Source: DAOTVS01 sp034436375 (GTDB taxonomy: Bacteria > Chloroflexota > Anaerolineae > SpSt-313). Taken from it: a DNA stretch of 19,911 nucleotides. Position 1 is the stretch's first letter. The number at the start of each line of letters is the position of its first letter. A model generated the notes under the pieces. It made no database searches and was not told where the DNA came from. It was given only the letters and a program-made list of their open reading frames with translations. Positions 1 to 7,109 of this stretch are shown piece after piece. The stretch lies in contig DAOTVS010000167.1 of NCBI GenBank assembly GCA_034436375.1, positions 1 to 19,911 of the forward strand, written 5' to 3'. The translations under genes were made by a program, and so were the position numbers.

Positions 1-138
1 ACCCATGCAGCAAGCCCTCGCTTCCTTTCTGGTGTTGGTACATTCAGAACACGGAGCGAGGCTTGCTGTTTCTCTATCTTCAATTGTTAAATCCGGGATA
101 TATCATGAAATCCGGGCTCCTGCATACCTTCCCGAGAT
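1..138. other. Intergenic tail downstream of metG with short repeats
   Basis: No gene is visible. An imperfect inverted repeat lies at 8-22 and 55-68 (arms CAGCAAGCCCTCGCT and AGCGAGGCTTGCTG, one extra C), with a 32-nt loop and a T-rich stretch after it, so it could end a plus-strand transcript entering from the left. Two direct copies of AAATCCGGG lie at 89-97 and 108-116, between that structure and the metG stop codon. Neither can be given a function from sequence alone. Confidence 0.35.
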
Positions 139-1881
139 TTACCCCAACCTGGAGAGCTCCTCATCCACGATCTTGGGGTCCAGCTTCTTGAAGAGGGGCT
201 GCGACGGGCGCAGGGGCTGGCCGATGGGCAGGTGTGTCGGCTCCCAGCGGCCCACCCAGCCCTGGGGCTGGCAGGTAAGCACGCGGTGCGCGCCCTTGCC
301 CGGCTCCTCGACCTGGCGGAAGAAGAGGTCACCCGCGATCTGGCCCTCGTAGCCCAGGTACTCGTGCAGCTTTTGGCAGGTGTGCGGCAGGAAGGGGCAT
401 AGCAGCAGCTTGAGCTGATCGATGGCCTGCAGGGCCACATAGAGCGCAGTGCCGGCGCGGGCGCGGTCCTGCTTGATGGCCAGCCAGGGGGCGCTCTGGT
501 CGAGGTAGCGGTTCACCTGCTGCGCCAGGGCCATGGCCTGCCCCAGCGCCGCCTTGAAGTGGCAGCCCTGAAGCTGCTCGCCCACGGCGGCAAAAGCGGC
601 CTCAGCCGCTGCGAGCAGGGCCCGGTCGCCCTCTTCCAGCTCGCCGGGCTCGGGCACGGCGCCGAAATGCTTGTAGGTGAAGGTTAGCACCCGGTTGGCC
701 AGGTTGCCCCAGGTGGCTACCAGCTCGTCATTGGTGCGGCGCACAAACTCGGCCCACGAGAAATCGGTATCGGCCGTCTCGGGCCCGTTGGCGATCAGGT
801 AATAGCGCAATGGGTCGGCATCATAGCGAGAGAGGAAATCGGGCAGCCACACGGCATAATGGCGGCTGGTGGAAAAACGCTTGCCCTCCATGGTCAGAAA
901 CTCGGCCGAGACGACGTCGTAGGGCAGGTTCAGCTCCGGGTGGGCGCCCATGAGCATGGCCGGCCAGATCACCGAGTGGAAGACGATATTGTCCTTGCCC
1001 ATAAAGTAATAGTGGCGGGCGTCGGGGTTGCGCCACCAGCTTTCCCACAGGTCTGCATCGCCCTTGATGTAGCGCGCCCATTCCTGGGCTGCCGAGACGT
1101 AACCGATCACGGCGTCGAACCAGACGTAGATGCGCTTGTCGTCATACCCCGGCACCGGGATGGGCACGCCCCACTCCAGGTCGCGGGTAATGGCGCGCGG
1201 CTGCAGCCCCTCGTCGAGCAGACCCAGGGAGAAATGGCGCACATTGGGCCGCCAGTGCGTCTGAGCGTTGATCCACGTGCGCAGGCGGTCGCTAAAGGCG
1301 GGCAGGTCCAGGAAAAAATGCTCCGTCGGTTTGAACTCGGGCTCGCCGCCGCAGATCTTGCAGCGCGGGCTCACCAGGTCGGCCGGGTCCAGCTGGCGGC
1401 CGCAGAGGTCACACTGGTCGCCGCGGGCGTTGTCAAAGCCGCAGTGCGGGCAGGTGCCCTCCACGTAACGGTCGGGCAGGAAGCGGCCGTCCTGCGGGCA
1501 GTAGGTGCCGATGGCGGTGGCCGTCTTGATATAACCCTGCGCCAGCAGCCGGCGGAAGAAATCCTGTGTCGTCGCGGTGTGATTGGCCGTCGTGGTGCGC
1601 GTAAAGAGGTCGTAGGAGCAGCCCAGGGCCCGCAGGTTGCCGGCAATCTCGCGGTTGTAATAGTCCACCAACTCTTGCGGTGTCTTGCCCTCCTGCTCGG
1701 CGCGCACGGTGATGGGGGTGCCGTGCTCGTCGGTGCCGGAGACCATCAGCACGTCGTTGCCCAGCATGCGCTGAAAGCGGGCGAACACGTCGCTCGGCAC
1801 TCCGAACGACGAGACATGCCCCAGGTGGCGGGAGCCCGAAGCATAGGGCCAGGCGACGGCAATGAGTATTTTCTCCGGCAT
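139..1881 (-). CDS. metG: Methionine--tRNA ligase
   Basis: Class I aminoacyl-tRNA synthetase that charges tRNA-Met with methionine in the cytoplasm; 580 residues, a usual length for the monomeric form without the C-terminal tRNA-binding (EMAP-like) domain. The signature HLGH (HIGH motif) is at residues 19-22 and the KMSKS equivalent is FSTSR at about 336-340, a variant seen in some bacterial and archaeal-type enzymes. The long connective insertion (about 128-180) carries cysteines at 128, 144, 147, 157, 160, 174 and 177, as in forms with one or two zinc knuckles. The C-terminal part is the helical anticodon-binding domain, ending in DEELSRLG. The ATG is preceded by AAAGGA at 8-nt spacing and by its own -10 box, so the gene is probably transcribed independently of the gene upstream. 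Identification is secure. Confidence 0.97.
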   Translation of the reverse strand: MPEKILIAVAWPYASGSRHLGHVSSFGVPSDVFARFQRMLGNDVLMVSGTDEHGTPITVRAEQEGKTPQELVDYYNREIAGNLRALGCSYDLFTRTTTANHTATTQDFFRRLLAQGYIKTATAIGTYCPQDGRFLPDRYVEGTCPHCGFDNARGDQCDLCGRQLDPADLVSPRCKICGGEPEFKPTEHFFLDLPAFSDRLRTWINAQTHWRPNVRHFSLGLLDEGLQPRAITRDLEWGVPIPVPGYDDKRIYVWFDAVIGYVSAAQEWARYIKGDADLWESWWRNPDARHYYFMGKDNIVFHSVIWPAMLMGAHPELNLPYDVVSAEFLTMEGKRFSTSRHYAVWLPDFLSRYDADPLRYYLIANGPETADTDFSWAEFVRRTNDELVATWGNLANRVLTFTYKHFGAVPEPGELEEGDRALLAAAEAAFAAVGEQLQGCHFKAALGQAMALAQQVNRYLDQSAPWLAIKQDRARAGTALYVALQAIDQLKLLLCPFLPHTCQKLHEYLGYEGQIAGDLFFRQVEEPGKGAHRVLTCQPQGWVGRWEPTHLPIGQPLRPSQPLFKKLDPKIVDEELSRLG

Positions 1882-1909
1882 AGGTGATTCCTTTCAGGCA
1901 AGTTGCCGG

Positions 1910-1915
1910 ATTATA
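1910..1915 (-). promoter_or_regulatory. Probable metG promoter -10 box
   Basis: The minus strand reads TATAAT here, 28 nt before the metG ATG, with AAAGGA between them. No good -35 hexamer was found 16-18 bp upstream. The box lies in the 58-bp gap between metG and the upstream gene, so it would give metG its own transcript. Confidence 0.5.
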
Positions 1916-1939
1916 CCTCAGGAATGCACAGCAGAAAAG

Positions 1940-2608
1940 TCACGGCGCCCGCAGCTCGAAATGGCTGAACTCAAAGGTCGCTGTGTCATCCTCATGGCTG
2001 AGGCCGATCGTCAACCCGACTTTGCCCTCGGGCAGCGCGTCGTCTGCGAACTCGCCCACATACTGGTCGTTGACCAGCAGCACAAAGCGCGAGTTGCTGC
2101 CGACCACGGTCAGCCGGTTGACCTGGCCGGCGCAGGCAAGGGTGGGGCGCCACTCCAGCAGCGTCTTGTGCTCATCACCGTAATCGCGGTAGGCGGTACA
2201 TTGCCCGTCGCCCCGCAGGCTAAAACCATAGGCGTCGTCGCCGTTGGCGCGGAAGATGACTCCACACTCCCCATCCGCGGGGCCGTTCACCTGCCGGGTC
2301 TGCACCGTCAGGTAAAAGTCGCTGACGGCATCCATCTCTGGGCAGGACCACCAGCTAAAGCTATCCAGCGCCCTGGCCTCCCAGCGGTAGGCGCCCCGCA
2401 CGATCTCCTGCTTGCCGAGCGACAGTTCATCATCGGAGGTGCCCGTCTCCCAGCCGTTCTCGGTACGAAAGCTCCCGCCGATCACGACCGGGTAGTGGGT
2501 GGCCGCCAGTGCCAGTTGCAGGGCGGCCACCCGGCGCCATGCCTCCTCCTCACCTCGCTCTTCCCTGCTGCCGTCCCGCTCGCCTGCTTCTTCCGGGTCG
2601 AATGACAT
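1940..2608 (-). CDS. Lamin-G/DUF1080-like beta-sandwich protein, hypothetical
   Basis: A 222-residue protein with no signal peptide. The first 40 residues are charged and helical. From about residue 45 the protein looks like a concanavalin/lamin-G-like beta sandwich of the DUF1080 kind: a W-S-C segment near 86, then GVIFRANGDDAYGFSL, a segment around DYGDE, NRLTVVGSNSRFVLLVNDQ, and GKVGLTIG with FEFSHFELR at the end. These patterns are typical of carbohydrate- or ligand-binding sandwich domains common in Chloroflexota, but no catalytic residues can be named and binding is unproven. The ATG at 2606-2608 follows a strong purine run (GGGAGGGGCGGGAG). It has its own -35/-10 promoter and lies 276 bp downstream of the sugar-binding-protein gene, so it need not belong to that transport cluster. 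Confidence 0.75.
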   Translation of the reverse strand: MSFDPEEAGERDGSREERGEEEAWRRVAALQLALAATHYPVVIGGSFRTENGWETGTSDDELSLGKQEIVRGAYRWEARALDSFSWWSCPEMDAVSDFYLTVQTRQVNGPADGECGVIFRANGDDAYGFSLRGDGQCTAYRDYGDEHKTLLEWRPTLACAGQVNRLTVVGSNSRFVLLVNDQYVGEFADDALPEGKVGLTIGLSHEDDTATFEFSHFELRAP

Positions 2609-2685
2609 CTCCCGCCCCTCCCTCGCTGTAGGCCGTTTCTGCGCATCTCTGGGCCGTTATATCGCCCATGGCCCATGCCGACCCG

Positions 2686-2714
2686 ATTATCCGCCGCTCG
2701 CGGCCTATTGTCAA
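2686..2714 (-). promoter_or_regulatory. Sigma-70-type promoter of the lamin-G-like gene
   Basis: The minus strand has a perfect -35 TTGACA (2709-2714), a 17-bp spacer and the -10 box GATAAT (2686-2691). Transcription would begin near 2679, leaving a leader of about 70 nt before the ATG at 2608. It is one of the two best vegetative promoter matches in the window. Confidence 0.7.
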
Positions 2715-2790
2715 GAGCTTCTTCAGGCGCATGGGGCGGCTATCTGCAGGGCCTGAGGTATCGCTCATGATGATAGCACTCCTGACATGA

Positions 2791-2825
2791 GGACCTCCCA
2801 GAGGCCCCGCACCTCTGGGAGGTCC
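2791..2825. repeat. Perfect 14-bp palindrome (hairpin)
   Basis: GGACCTCCCAGAGG at 2791-2804 and its exact reverse complement at 2812-2825 enclose a 7-nt loop. There is no T-run on either side, so it is not a standard intrinsic terminator. It lies 60 bp past the stop of the sugar-binding-protein gene and could back up its transcript end, or be an intergenic repeat; similar GACCT/AGGTC palindromes are common in Chloroflexota. Confidence 0.6.
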
Positions 2826-2864
2826 AATAACGAGACGGGTTGTGCTGGGGGTATGCGCAGCGTG

Positions 2865-2886
2865 AGGCCCGGCAAGCGCCGGGCCT
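2865..2886 (-). terminator. Stable hairpin overlapping the stop codon of the sugar-binding-protein gene
   Basis: AGGCCCGGC (2865-2873) pairs with GCCGGGCCT (2878-2886) around a 4-nt loop. On the minus strand the structure begins inside the TAG stop codon (2885-2887). It lacks a U-tract, so it may act as an RNA-stabilising 3' end, or together with the palindrome at 2791-2825, rather than as a classical terminator. Confidence 0.5.
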
Positions 2887-4507
2887 ATTTCGAGGCCTTC
2901 CAGGCGTCGAGCTGTTTCTGCATTTCCTTGATAATCGTGTCGACGCCGGCTGCCTTGAGCTGGCCGATATAGTTGTTGATGGCGCTGTCTACATCCTCTA
3001 CCTGGCCGTCGTTGATGGGCTGCCCGATCTCATCATTGACCGCCGTGACCTCGGCGATCTCATTCTTGACCGGCGTGCGGTCAAAGGTAAAGCCCAGCGC
3101 CTTGGAGGGCATGGCTGTGTCATTCATCTTTTTGGTGGCCTCCCAGGCGCCGATTTGGCTTGGGTCACGGTAGGCTACGTTAAACTGGTTGCCGAACATC
3201 CAGTCGGTATTGGGGTTGTAGCCCGAGTTCTCGCCGTTGACACCCTCGGGGAAGCCCATCAGGTTCTTGGCCTTGTCGACCCATACCCAGTGCTTACCCT
3301 CGATGCCGCGGCAGATGAGGGTGTACACATCCTTGTCGGTATTGAACTGTTCGAGGATCATCACGGCGTTTTCTTGCTTCTTGCAGCTGGCGCAGACGCC
3401 GTTCATCGTGGCCGTGCAGCCCGCCGTATCCAGGATCAAGGGATCGGTCAAGTTCTGGCTGATCCAGTCGAACCCGTACTTGTTCTTGATCTCGGCCGCG
3501 TTACCCGGCTTTTCCACGTGGTGCATGTAGATGTACTTGCCGGCGCGCACGGCCGCATCAGCCTCATCGGGGGTTTGCAGGTCCCTGGGGATGATGCCGT
3601 CGTCGACCAGTTGTTTGGTCAGCTTCATGCATTGCACATACTCGGGCTCCTGCGGCGTCAGCAAGACCTGCAACTTGTCGTCCTTGGCGCGGATGCCGAC
3701 AATGCCGATGGAATCATCGATGGGGTCGATGCCCCAATACTGGTGCATCCAGTAGGTATCGCCGCCAGAGCCGCCGGTCCTCTTGCTCCAGTATTCAGGC
3801 GTAATCTTTTCCCCATCCCGCACCTTGGCCAGGAAGGGCACCATATCCTCCCAGCGCTTGATGCTGGCCGTATCGAGGCTGTACTTTTCGCCGATATCCT
3901 TGCGGACCTCAATGCCCCAGGGCTTGGGGAAGATCTGCTGGTTGATGACGGCGTAAATATGGCCCATGACGCGCGCGGCCTCCCACGTCGTCTTGGGCAT
4001 CGAGGCCCACAATCCTGGTGCCTTGGAGGGCAGCAGATCGTCGAGGTTGGCCAGGTTGCCGTTGGCCACGTTCTGGACATAGCTGTTGATCCAGGGGGCC
4101 GTAAAGACGATGCCGCACTCTTCACCGGCGGCGAAGCGCATGGTCACCTTGTCGTTAAAGGCGCCCCAGTCGATGGGCTCGAGGATAACACGGGTGCTGA
4201 TGCGGGGCTCGATGATCTTGTTGATTGCATCCTGGACCATCTGCAGGTCCCTGGGGACTACACCCGCATAGGTGTACTTGATCTCGACGATCTCGACCTT
4301 GGCCTCTGTGGGTTGCGGTGGGGTGGTGGCCTCTGCAGTAGGTGGGGCTTCAGTCGCCTCGGCAGCCTGGGCCTCTGTCGGTGCGGCAGCCTCAGTCGGC
4401 GCTGCGGGTTTTGGCGCACAGGCGGCAAGCAGAGCGCCCCCTGTGGCCATGCCCACCAGCCGCAGGAACTGGCGCCGGCTGATATCGGTGGATTTCTCTC
4501 CAGACAT
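2885..4507 (-). CDS. Extracellular sugar-binding lipoprotein of a carbohydrate ABC transporter (LipO-like)
   Basis: A 540-residue family 1 solute-binding protein. The N-terminus has a Tat motif (SRRQFLR, residues 10-16), a short hydrophobic stretch and a lipobox ending at Cys30 (LLAAC), so it should be exported folded and lipid-anchored. A low-complexity Ala/Pro/Thr/Glu linker covers about 31-70. The binding domain then contains the GIEVRKDIGEKY and WEDMVPFL type segments found in LipO proteins. The last 100 residues (SKALGFTFDRTPVKNEI to the QKQLDAW end) fit the DUF3502 C-terminal domain of that family. The ATG follows GAGGAGGGAAAGGAC, a strong ribosome-binding site. It is the third gene after two permeases on the same strand but is separated from them by 389 bp of repeats, so it may have its own promoter. 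Substrate is unknown; relatives take up oligosaccharides. Confidence 0.92.
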   Translation of the reverse strand: MSGEKSTDISRRQFLRLVGMATGGALLAACAPKPAAPTEAAAPTEAQAAEATEAPPTAEATTPPQPTEAKVEIVEIKYTYAGVVPRDLQMVQDAINKIIEPRISTRVILEPIDWGAFNDKVTMRFAAGEECGIVFTAPWINSYVQNVANGNLANLDDLLPSKAPGLWASMPKTTWEAARVMGHIYAVINQQIFPKPWGIEVRKDIGEKYSLDTASIKRWEDMVPFLAKVRDGEKITPEYWSKRTGGSGGDTYWMHQYWGIDPIDDSIGIVGIRAKDDKLQVLLTPQEPEYVQCMKLTKQLVDDGIIPRDLQTPDEADAAVRAGKYIYMHHVEKPGNAAEIKNKYGFDWISQNLTDPLILDTAGCTATMNGVCASCKKQENAVMILEQFNTDKDVYTLICRGIEGKHWVWVDKAKNLMGFPEGVNGENSGYNPNTDWMFGNQFNVAYRDPSQIGAWEATKKMNDTAMPSKALGFTFDRTPVKNEIAEVTAVNDEIGQPINDGQVEDVDSAINNYIGQLKAAGVDTIIKEMQKQLDAWKASK

Positions 4508-4544
4508 GTCCTTTCCCTCCTCAAGGTTCCCCGTCTATGAGCCC

Positions 4545-4618
4545 ATCCGAAAAGCCTTTGCCGACGGCTCTCATGGCGCGAAGACGCCCACAAGGGGCTA
4601 TGCTACGGCTTTTCGGAT
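4545..4618. repeat. Inverted repeat with 12-bp perfect arms
   Basis: ATCCGAAAAGCC (4545-4556) is the exact reverse complement of GGCTTTTCGGAT (4607-4618). The 50-nt interior contains GGCGCGAAGACGCC-like shorter pairing. It lies upstream of the sugar-binding-protein gene in its presumed leader and looks like an extragenic palindromic element. Confidence 0.6.
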
Positions 4619-4712
4619 AGCCTCCATATGACCCGCACGAATATCCGCTACATCATTCCTCGCTGGGTATTGGGCAGCCTGCCGGCAGGCGGCATCACCT
4701 CCTTCCGAAAGA

Positions 4713-4740
4713 CGTGATGCATAGTCCGTAAGGTCGCCAT
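4713..4740. repeat. Dispersed CGTAAT/CCGTAAGG repeat, copy A
   Basis: The stretch CGTGATGCATAGTCCGTAAG followed by GTCGCCAT resembles copies at 5803-5838 and 19289-19326. All lie at gene borders. Copies differ at several positions, so the family is old or degenerate. Confidence 0.5.
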
Positions 4741-4896
4741 GACTTGTAATAAGCAAGTCGCTATTTCGCTATGCCCGATGCTTCGCAGCAGTGGCGCTGG
4801 AGCGCAAGGTCCGAAAAACAGTTGATGCTTCGCCACGGCAGGTTTACTTATTACGCGTTACTTATTGCTGGCCATAACGACCTCACGCATTACGCG

Positions 4897-5790
4897 TTAC
4901 TTGAGCGCGCCAATGGTAATACCCCTCACAAAGTAGCGCTGTACCATCAGGAACGCGAGCACGGCCGGCCCGGCCGCCAGCACAGCCATAGACATGCGCG
5001 CCGGTTGGATGGGGATAGAGACGCCGGTCGTCTGCGGGTTGGCGGCCAGGAACTGGATGTTGGTGATCAGCTTGTATAGCAGGTATTGCAGCGGGCTCAG
5101 GCGCGCATTGTCGATGTACAGCAGCGCCAGGAACCAGTCGTTCCAGTACATGAGCAGGTAAAAGAGGCCGACGGTCGCCAGGGGCGGCGTGGAGAGGGGC
5201 ACCACAACCTGGAAAAAGATGCGCCACTCGCCCGCGCCGTCGATGCGCGCCGCCTCCAGGATCTCTTGTGGCAGTTGGGCGAAATACGTGCGCAGGATCA
5301 GGACATAGTAGGGCACCACCAGGTAGGGCAGAATGAGGGCGAGCAGGTTATCCTTGAGGTGCAGATAGCGGGTGACGAGGATGTAGGAAGGGATCAGCCC
5401 GCCACTGAACAGCATGGTAAAGAATACATAGAACGAGAGCACGCCGCGCAGCCGGAAATCCTGGCGCGAGAGGACATAGGCCAGCAGCGAGGCGCTCAGC
5501 AGCCCGACAATCGTGCCGGAGGCTGTGACCAGCGCGGTGACGCCGTAGGAGCGCAGCAACTGGTCGGGCACCCGGAGCACGTACTGGTAGGCATAAGTTG
5601 TGAATGCCCGCGGCAAGAGCGAGAACCCGTGCAGCGTGATCTCCTTCTCGGCAGAAAGGGAGATGGAGATGATGAGCACCATCGGGATCAAGCAGGCCAC
5701 ACTGACCGCGAGCAGGATGAGGTGGATGAGCAGCCGCCCTACTTGCTGCCGCAGGCGATAGGAACTGAACAGGCTGGGCCTCGGGACCAT
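4897..5790 (-). CDS. Carbohydrate ABC transporter permease, YtcP-like (MalG type)
   Basis: A 297-residue inner-membrane permease of the CUT1 sugar transport family with about six membrane segments, starting with the hydrophobic helix LLIHLILLAVSVACLIPMV. The EAA loop that contacts the ATPase is ILEAARIDGAGEWRIFFQVV followed by VPLSTPP. The ATG at 5788-5790 is chosen because GAGGGGG lies 5 nt upstream; the frame stays open 16 codons further, but those codons are made of an intergenic repeat. It pairs with the LplB-like permease encoded 146 bp upstream. The stop codon lies inside an ATTACGCGTTACTT repeat. No ATPase gene is adjacent, as is usual for CUT1 systems that share one MsmK/MalK-like ATPase. 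Confidence 0.92.
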   Translation of the reverse strand: MVPRPSLFSSYRLRQQVGRLLIHLILLAVSVACLIPMVLIISISLSAEKEITLHGFSLLPRAFTTYAYQYVLRVPDQLLRSYGVTALVTASGTIVGLLSASLLAYVLSRQDFRLRGVLSFYVFFTMLFSGGLIPSYILVTRYLHLKDNLLALILPYLVVPYYVLILRTYFAQLPQEILEAARIDGAGEWRIFFQVVVPLSTPPLATVGLFYLLMYWNDWFLALLYIDNARLSPLQYLLYKLITNIQFLAANPQTTGVSIPIQPARMSMAVLAAGPAVLAFLMVQRYFVRGITIGALK

Positions 5791-5802
5791 GAATCCCCCT
5801 CT

Positions 5803-5838
5803 GCGTAATGCGTAAAACGTAATCCGTAAGGCCGCCAC
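5803..5838. repeat. Dispersed CGTAAT/CCGTAAGG repeat, copy B
   Basis: It starts with GCGTAATGCGTAAAACGTAA and runs on through TCCGTAAGGCCGCCACTG, lying just upstream of the YtcP-like gene. It supplies a spurious in-frame N-terminal extension to that gene. A related inverted element, TTTACGCATTACTTTATAC, is found at about 5918-5936 before the stop of the next gene. Confidence 0.5.
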
Positions 5839-5936
5839 TGCGAATCGTGTGTTGCTCCTCGGCAGTTCATCAACAGAGCTTCCTGTTGAGCAGCGAATAC
5901 CCTCCGATAGCGCCTTTACGCATTACTTTATACTTG

Positions 5937-6914
5937 CTAGAAAAGGGCTCGCTCCGGGTTGATGCGCCGCACGACCCAGTTGACCAGCGAGATCAAGATG
6001 AGCCCCACGAGCGCCTGGTAGAACCCGGCGGCGGCTGCCATGCCGATGTCACTGATCTTGCGCAGGGAGCGATAGACAAAGGTATCGATCACATCGGTGG
6101 TCTGATAGAGCACTGGCTGGTCCTGCGTGACGTTAAAGAACAGGCCGAAATCGGCGTAAAAGATGCGGCCGACCTGCAGCAGGACGTTGGTGACGATCAG
6201 CGGCACCAGCAGGGGCAGGGTAATGTGGATGATCTGCTGCCACTTGTTGGCGCCGTCGATCTTGGCGGCCTCATAGTATTCGGGCAGAATGCCCATGATG
6301 CCGGCCAGGTAGACGATGCTCCAAAAGCCCACGCTCTTCCACAGGTTGACCACGGTGAGGATGGCGGGCCAGTATTGCGGCTCGTTGTACCAGCGGATGG
6401 GCTGCAGCCCCAGACTGACGATGATCTGGTTCACCCAGCCGATGGGGTTCATGCTCAAAAAGCCGAAGACGAAATAGCCGGCGATGACCCAGGAGATGAA
6501 ATGGGGCAGAAACATGGCCGTCTGGTAAAAGCGGGCCCAGTAGCTCTGATAAATCTCGTTCATCAGGATGGCGACGGCGAGGGAGACGATCAGGGTGGTG
6601 GTGATAAAAAGGGCGTTCAGGACGACGGTGTTGTAGGTGATGCGCCAGGCGGTGCCGCGGGCAAAGAGGTATTCAAAGTTGGCCAGGCCGACCCACTTGC
6701 TGCCAAGGATACCCAGGTTGAAGCGGTAATCCTTAAAAGCGATGACCAGGCCGAACATGGGCAGGTAGGCAAAGATGAAAATCTGCACGATACCGGGCAA
6801 GCCCATGAGGAGCAGGGATAGATTGCGGCGCAGCCGGTGTCGCGAGCTGCGGCCCACCGCTGGGATGGCGCGGCTGGCGCCAGGTTTGGGGGCCAATGAG
6901 GGTTCTTTGATCAT
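5937..6914 (-). CDS. Carbohydrate ABC transporter permease, LplB/YteP-like (MalF type)
   Basis: A 325-residue CUT1 family permease. After a basic cytoplasmic N-terminus (about 1-35) the first membrane helix is LSLLLMGLPGIVQIFIFAYL, followed by the family segment FGLVIAFKDYRFNLGI and further helices, about six in all. The EAA loop is YYEAAKIDGANKWQQI followed by ITLPLLVPLIV. The segment MFLPHFISWVIAGYFVFGFL is characteristic of LplB-type permeases. The frame is open for another 480 codons upstream, but membrane-permease similarity begins only near the ATG at 6912-6914, which has AGGAA at 7-nt spacing, so the extension is antisense to the response regulator gene and is rejected. First gene of the transport cluster, followed by the YtcP-like permease and the binding protein. 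Confidence 0.92.
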   Translation of the reverse strand: MIKEPSLAPKPGASRAIPAVGRSSRHRLRRNLSLLLMGLPGIVQIFIFAYLPMFGLVIAFKDYRFNLGILGSKWVGLANFEYLFARGTAWRITYNTVVLNALFITTTLIVSLAVAILMNEIYQSYWARFYQTAMFLPHFISWVIAGYFVFGFLSMNPIGWVNQIIVSLGLQPIRWYNEPQYWPAILTVVNLWKSVGFWSIVYLAGIMGILPEYYEAAKIDGANKWQQIIHITLPLLVPLIVTNVLLQVGRIFYADFGLFFNVTQDQPVLYQTTDVIDTFVYRSLRKISDIGMAAAAGFYQALVGLILISLVNWVVRRINPERALF

Positions 6915-6973
6915 AGCACGGTTCCTGTTCTGTGGCGCGGCAGGCCGCCGCGTTTCCGTGGATAGGTCGCTTA

Positions 6974-6982
6974 TGCTATAAT
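6974..6982 (+). promoter_or_regulatory. Extended -10 promoter upstream of the response regulator gene
   Basis: TGCTATAAT is a perfect extended -10 element; transcription would begin near 6989, giving a leader of about 120 nt before the GTG at 7110. No good -35 box is visible, which extended -10 promoters often lack. The same nine bases occur before the oxidoreductase gene at 12041-12049. Confidence 0.5.
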
Positions 6983-6999
6983 CTGTAGACCTTGTGGAC

Positions 7000-7026
7000 C
7001 TGGCAGGTTTCCCGAAACCTGCCCAG
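7000..7026. repeat. Hairpin in the leader of the response regulator gene
   Basis: GGCAGGTTT (7002-7010) pairs with AAACCTGCC (7015-7023) around CCCG; two more pairs form if one C is bulged. It lies between the presumed start of transcription and the gene. AACCTGCCAGGT-like palindromes are a common intergenic repeat type in this phylum, so a regulatory role is uncertain. Confidence 0.5.
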
Positions 7027-7109
7027 TCTCTATTCAGCATATCACGATCTTGTTCTCCTGTCGATGACATTCTGGTGCCATCGGCTGCCATGTTGGGAGT
7101 GCAAGACGA

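Larger units (their letters stand above)
4508..4896. other. 389-bp repeat-rich gap between permease and binding-protein genes
   Basis: No gene is visible. From left to right it holds an inverted repeat with 12-bp arms (4545-4618), a CTGCCGGCAG palindrome near 4680, one copy of a dispersed CGTAAT/CCGTAAGG repeat (4713-4740), a short hairpin GACTTG..CAAGTC (4740-4758), and two direct copies of ATTACGCGTTACTT (4850-4863 and 4890-4903); the second copy runs through the stop codon of the permease gene. A promoter for the binding-protein gene must lie here if it is transcribed separately, but I found no clear -10/-35 pair. Confidence 0.6.

Noticed and set aside
859..1887. Plus-strand open frame of 342 codons opposite metG
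   Set aside because: Antisense shadow of a GC-rich synthetase gene; no domain and no ribosome-binding site of note.
2550..2768. Minus-strand 72-codon frame before the lamin-G-like gene
   Set aside because: It crosses the strong promoter of that gene and overlaps its start in another frame; composition is Arg-rich with no pattern.
2840..4540. Long plus-strand open frame of 566 codons
   Set aside because: It runs antisense through the sugar-binding-protein gene, whose signal peptide, lipobox and family pattern are clear; the antisense product is low-complexity and matches no family.
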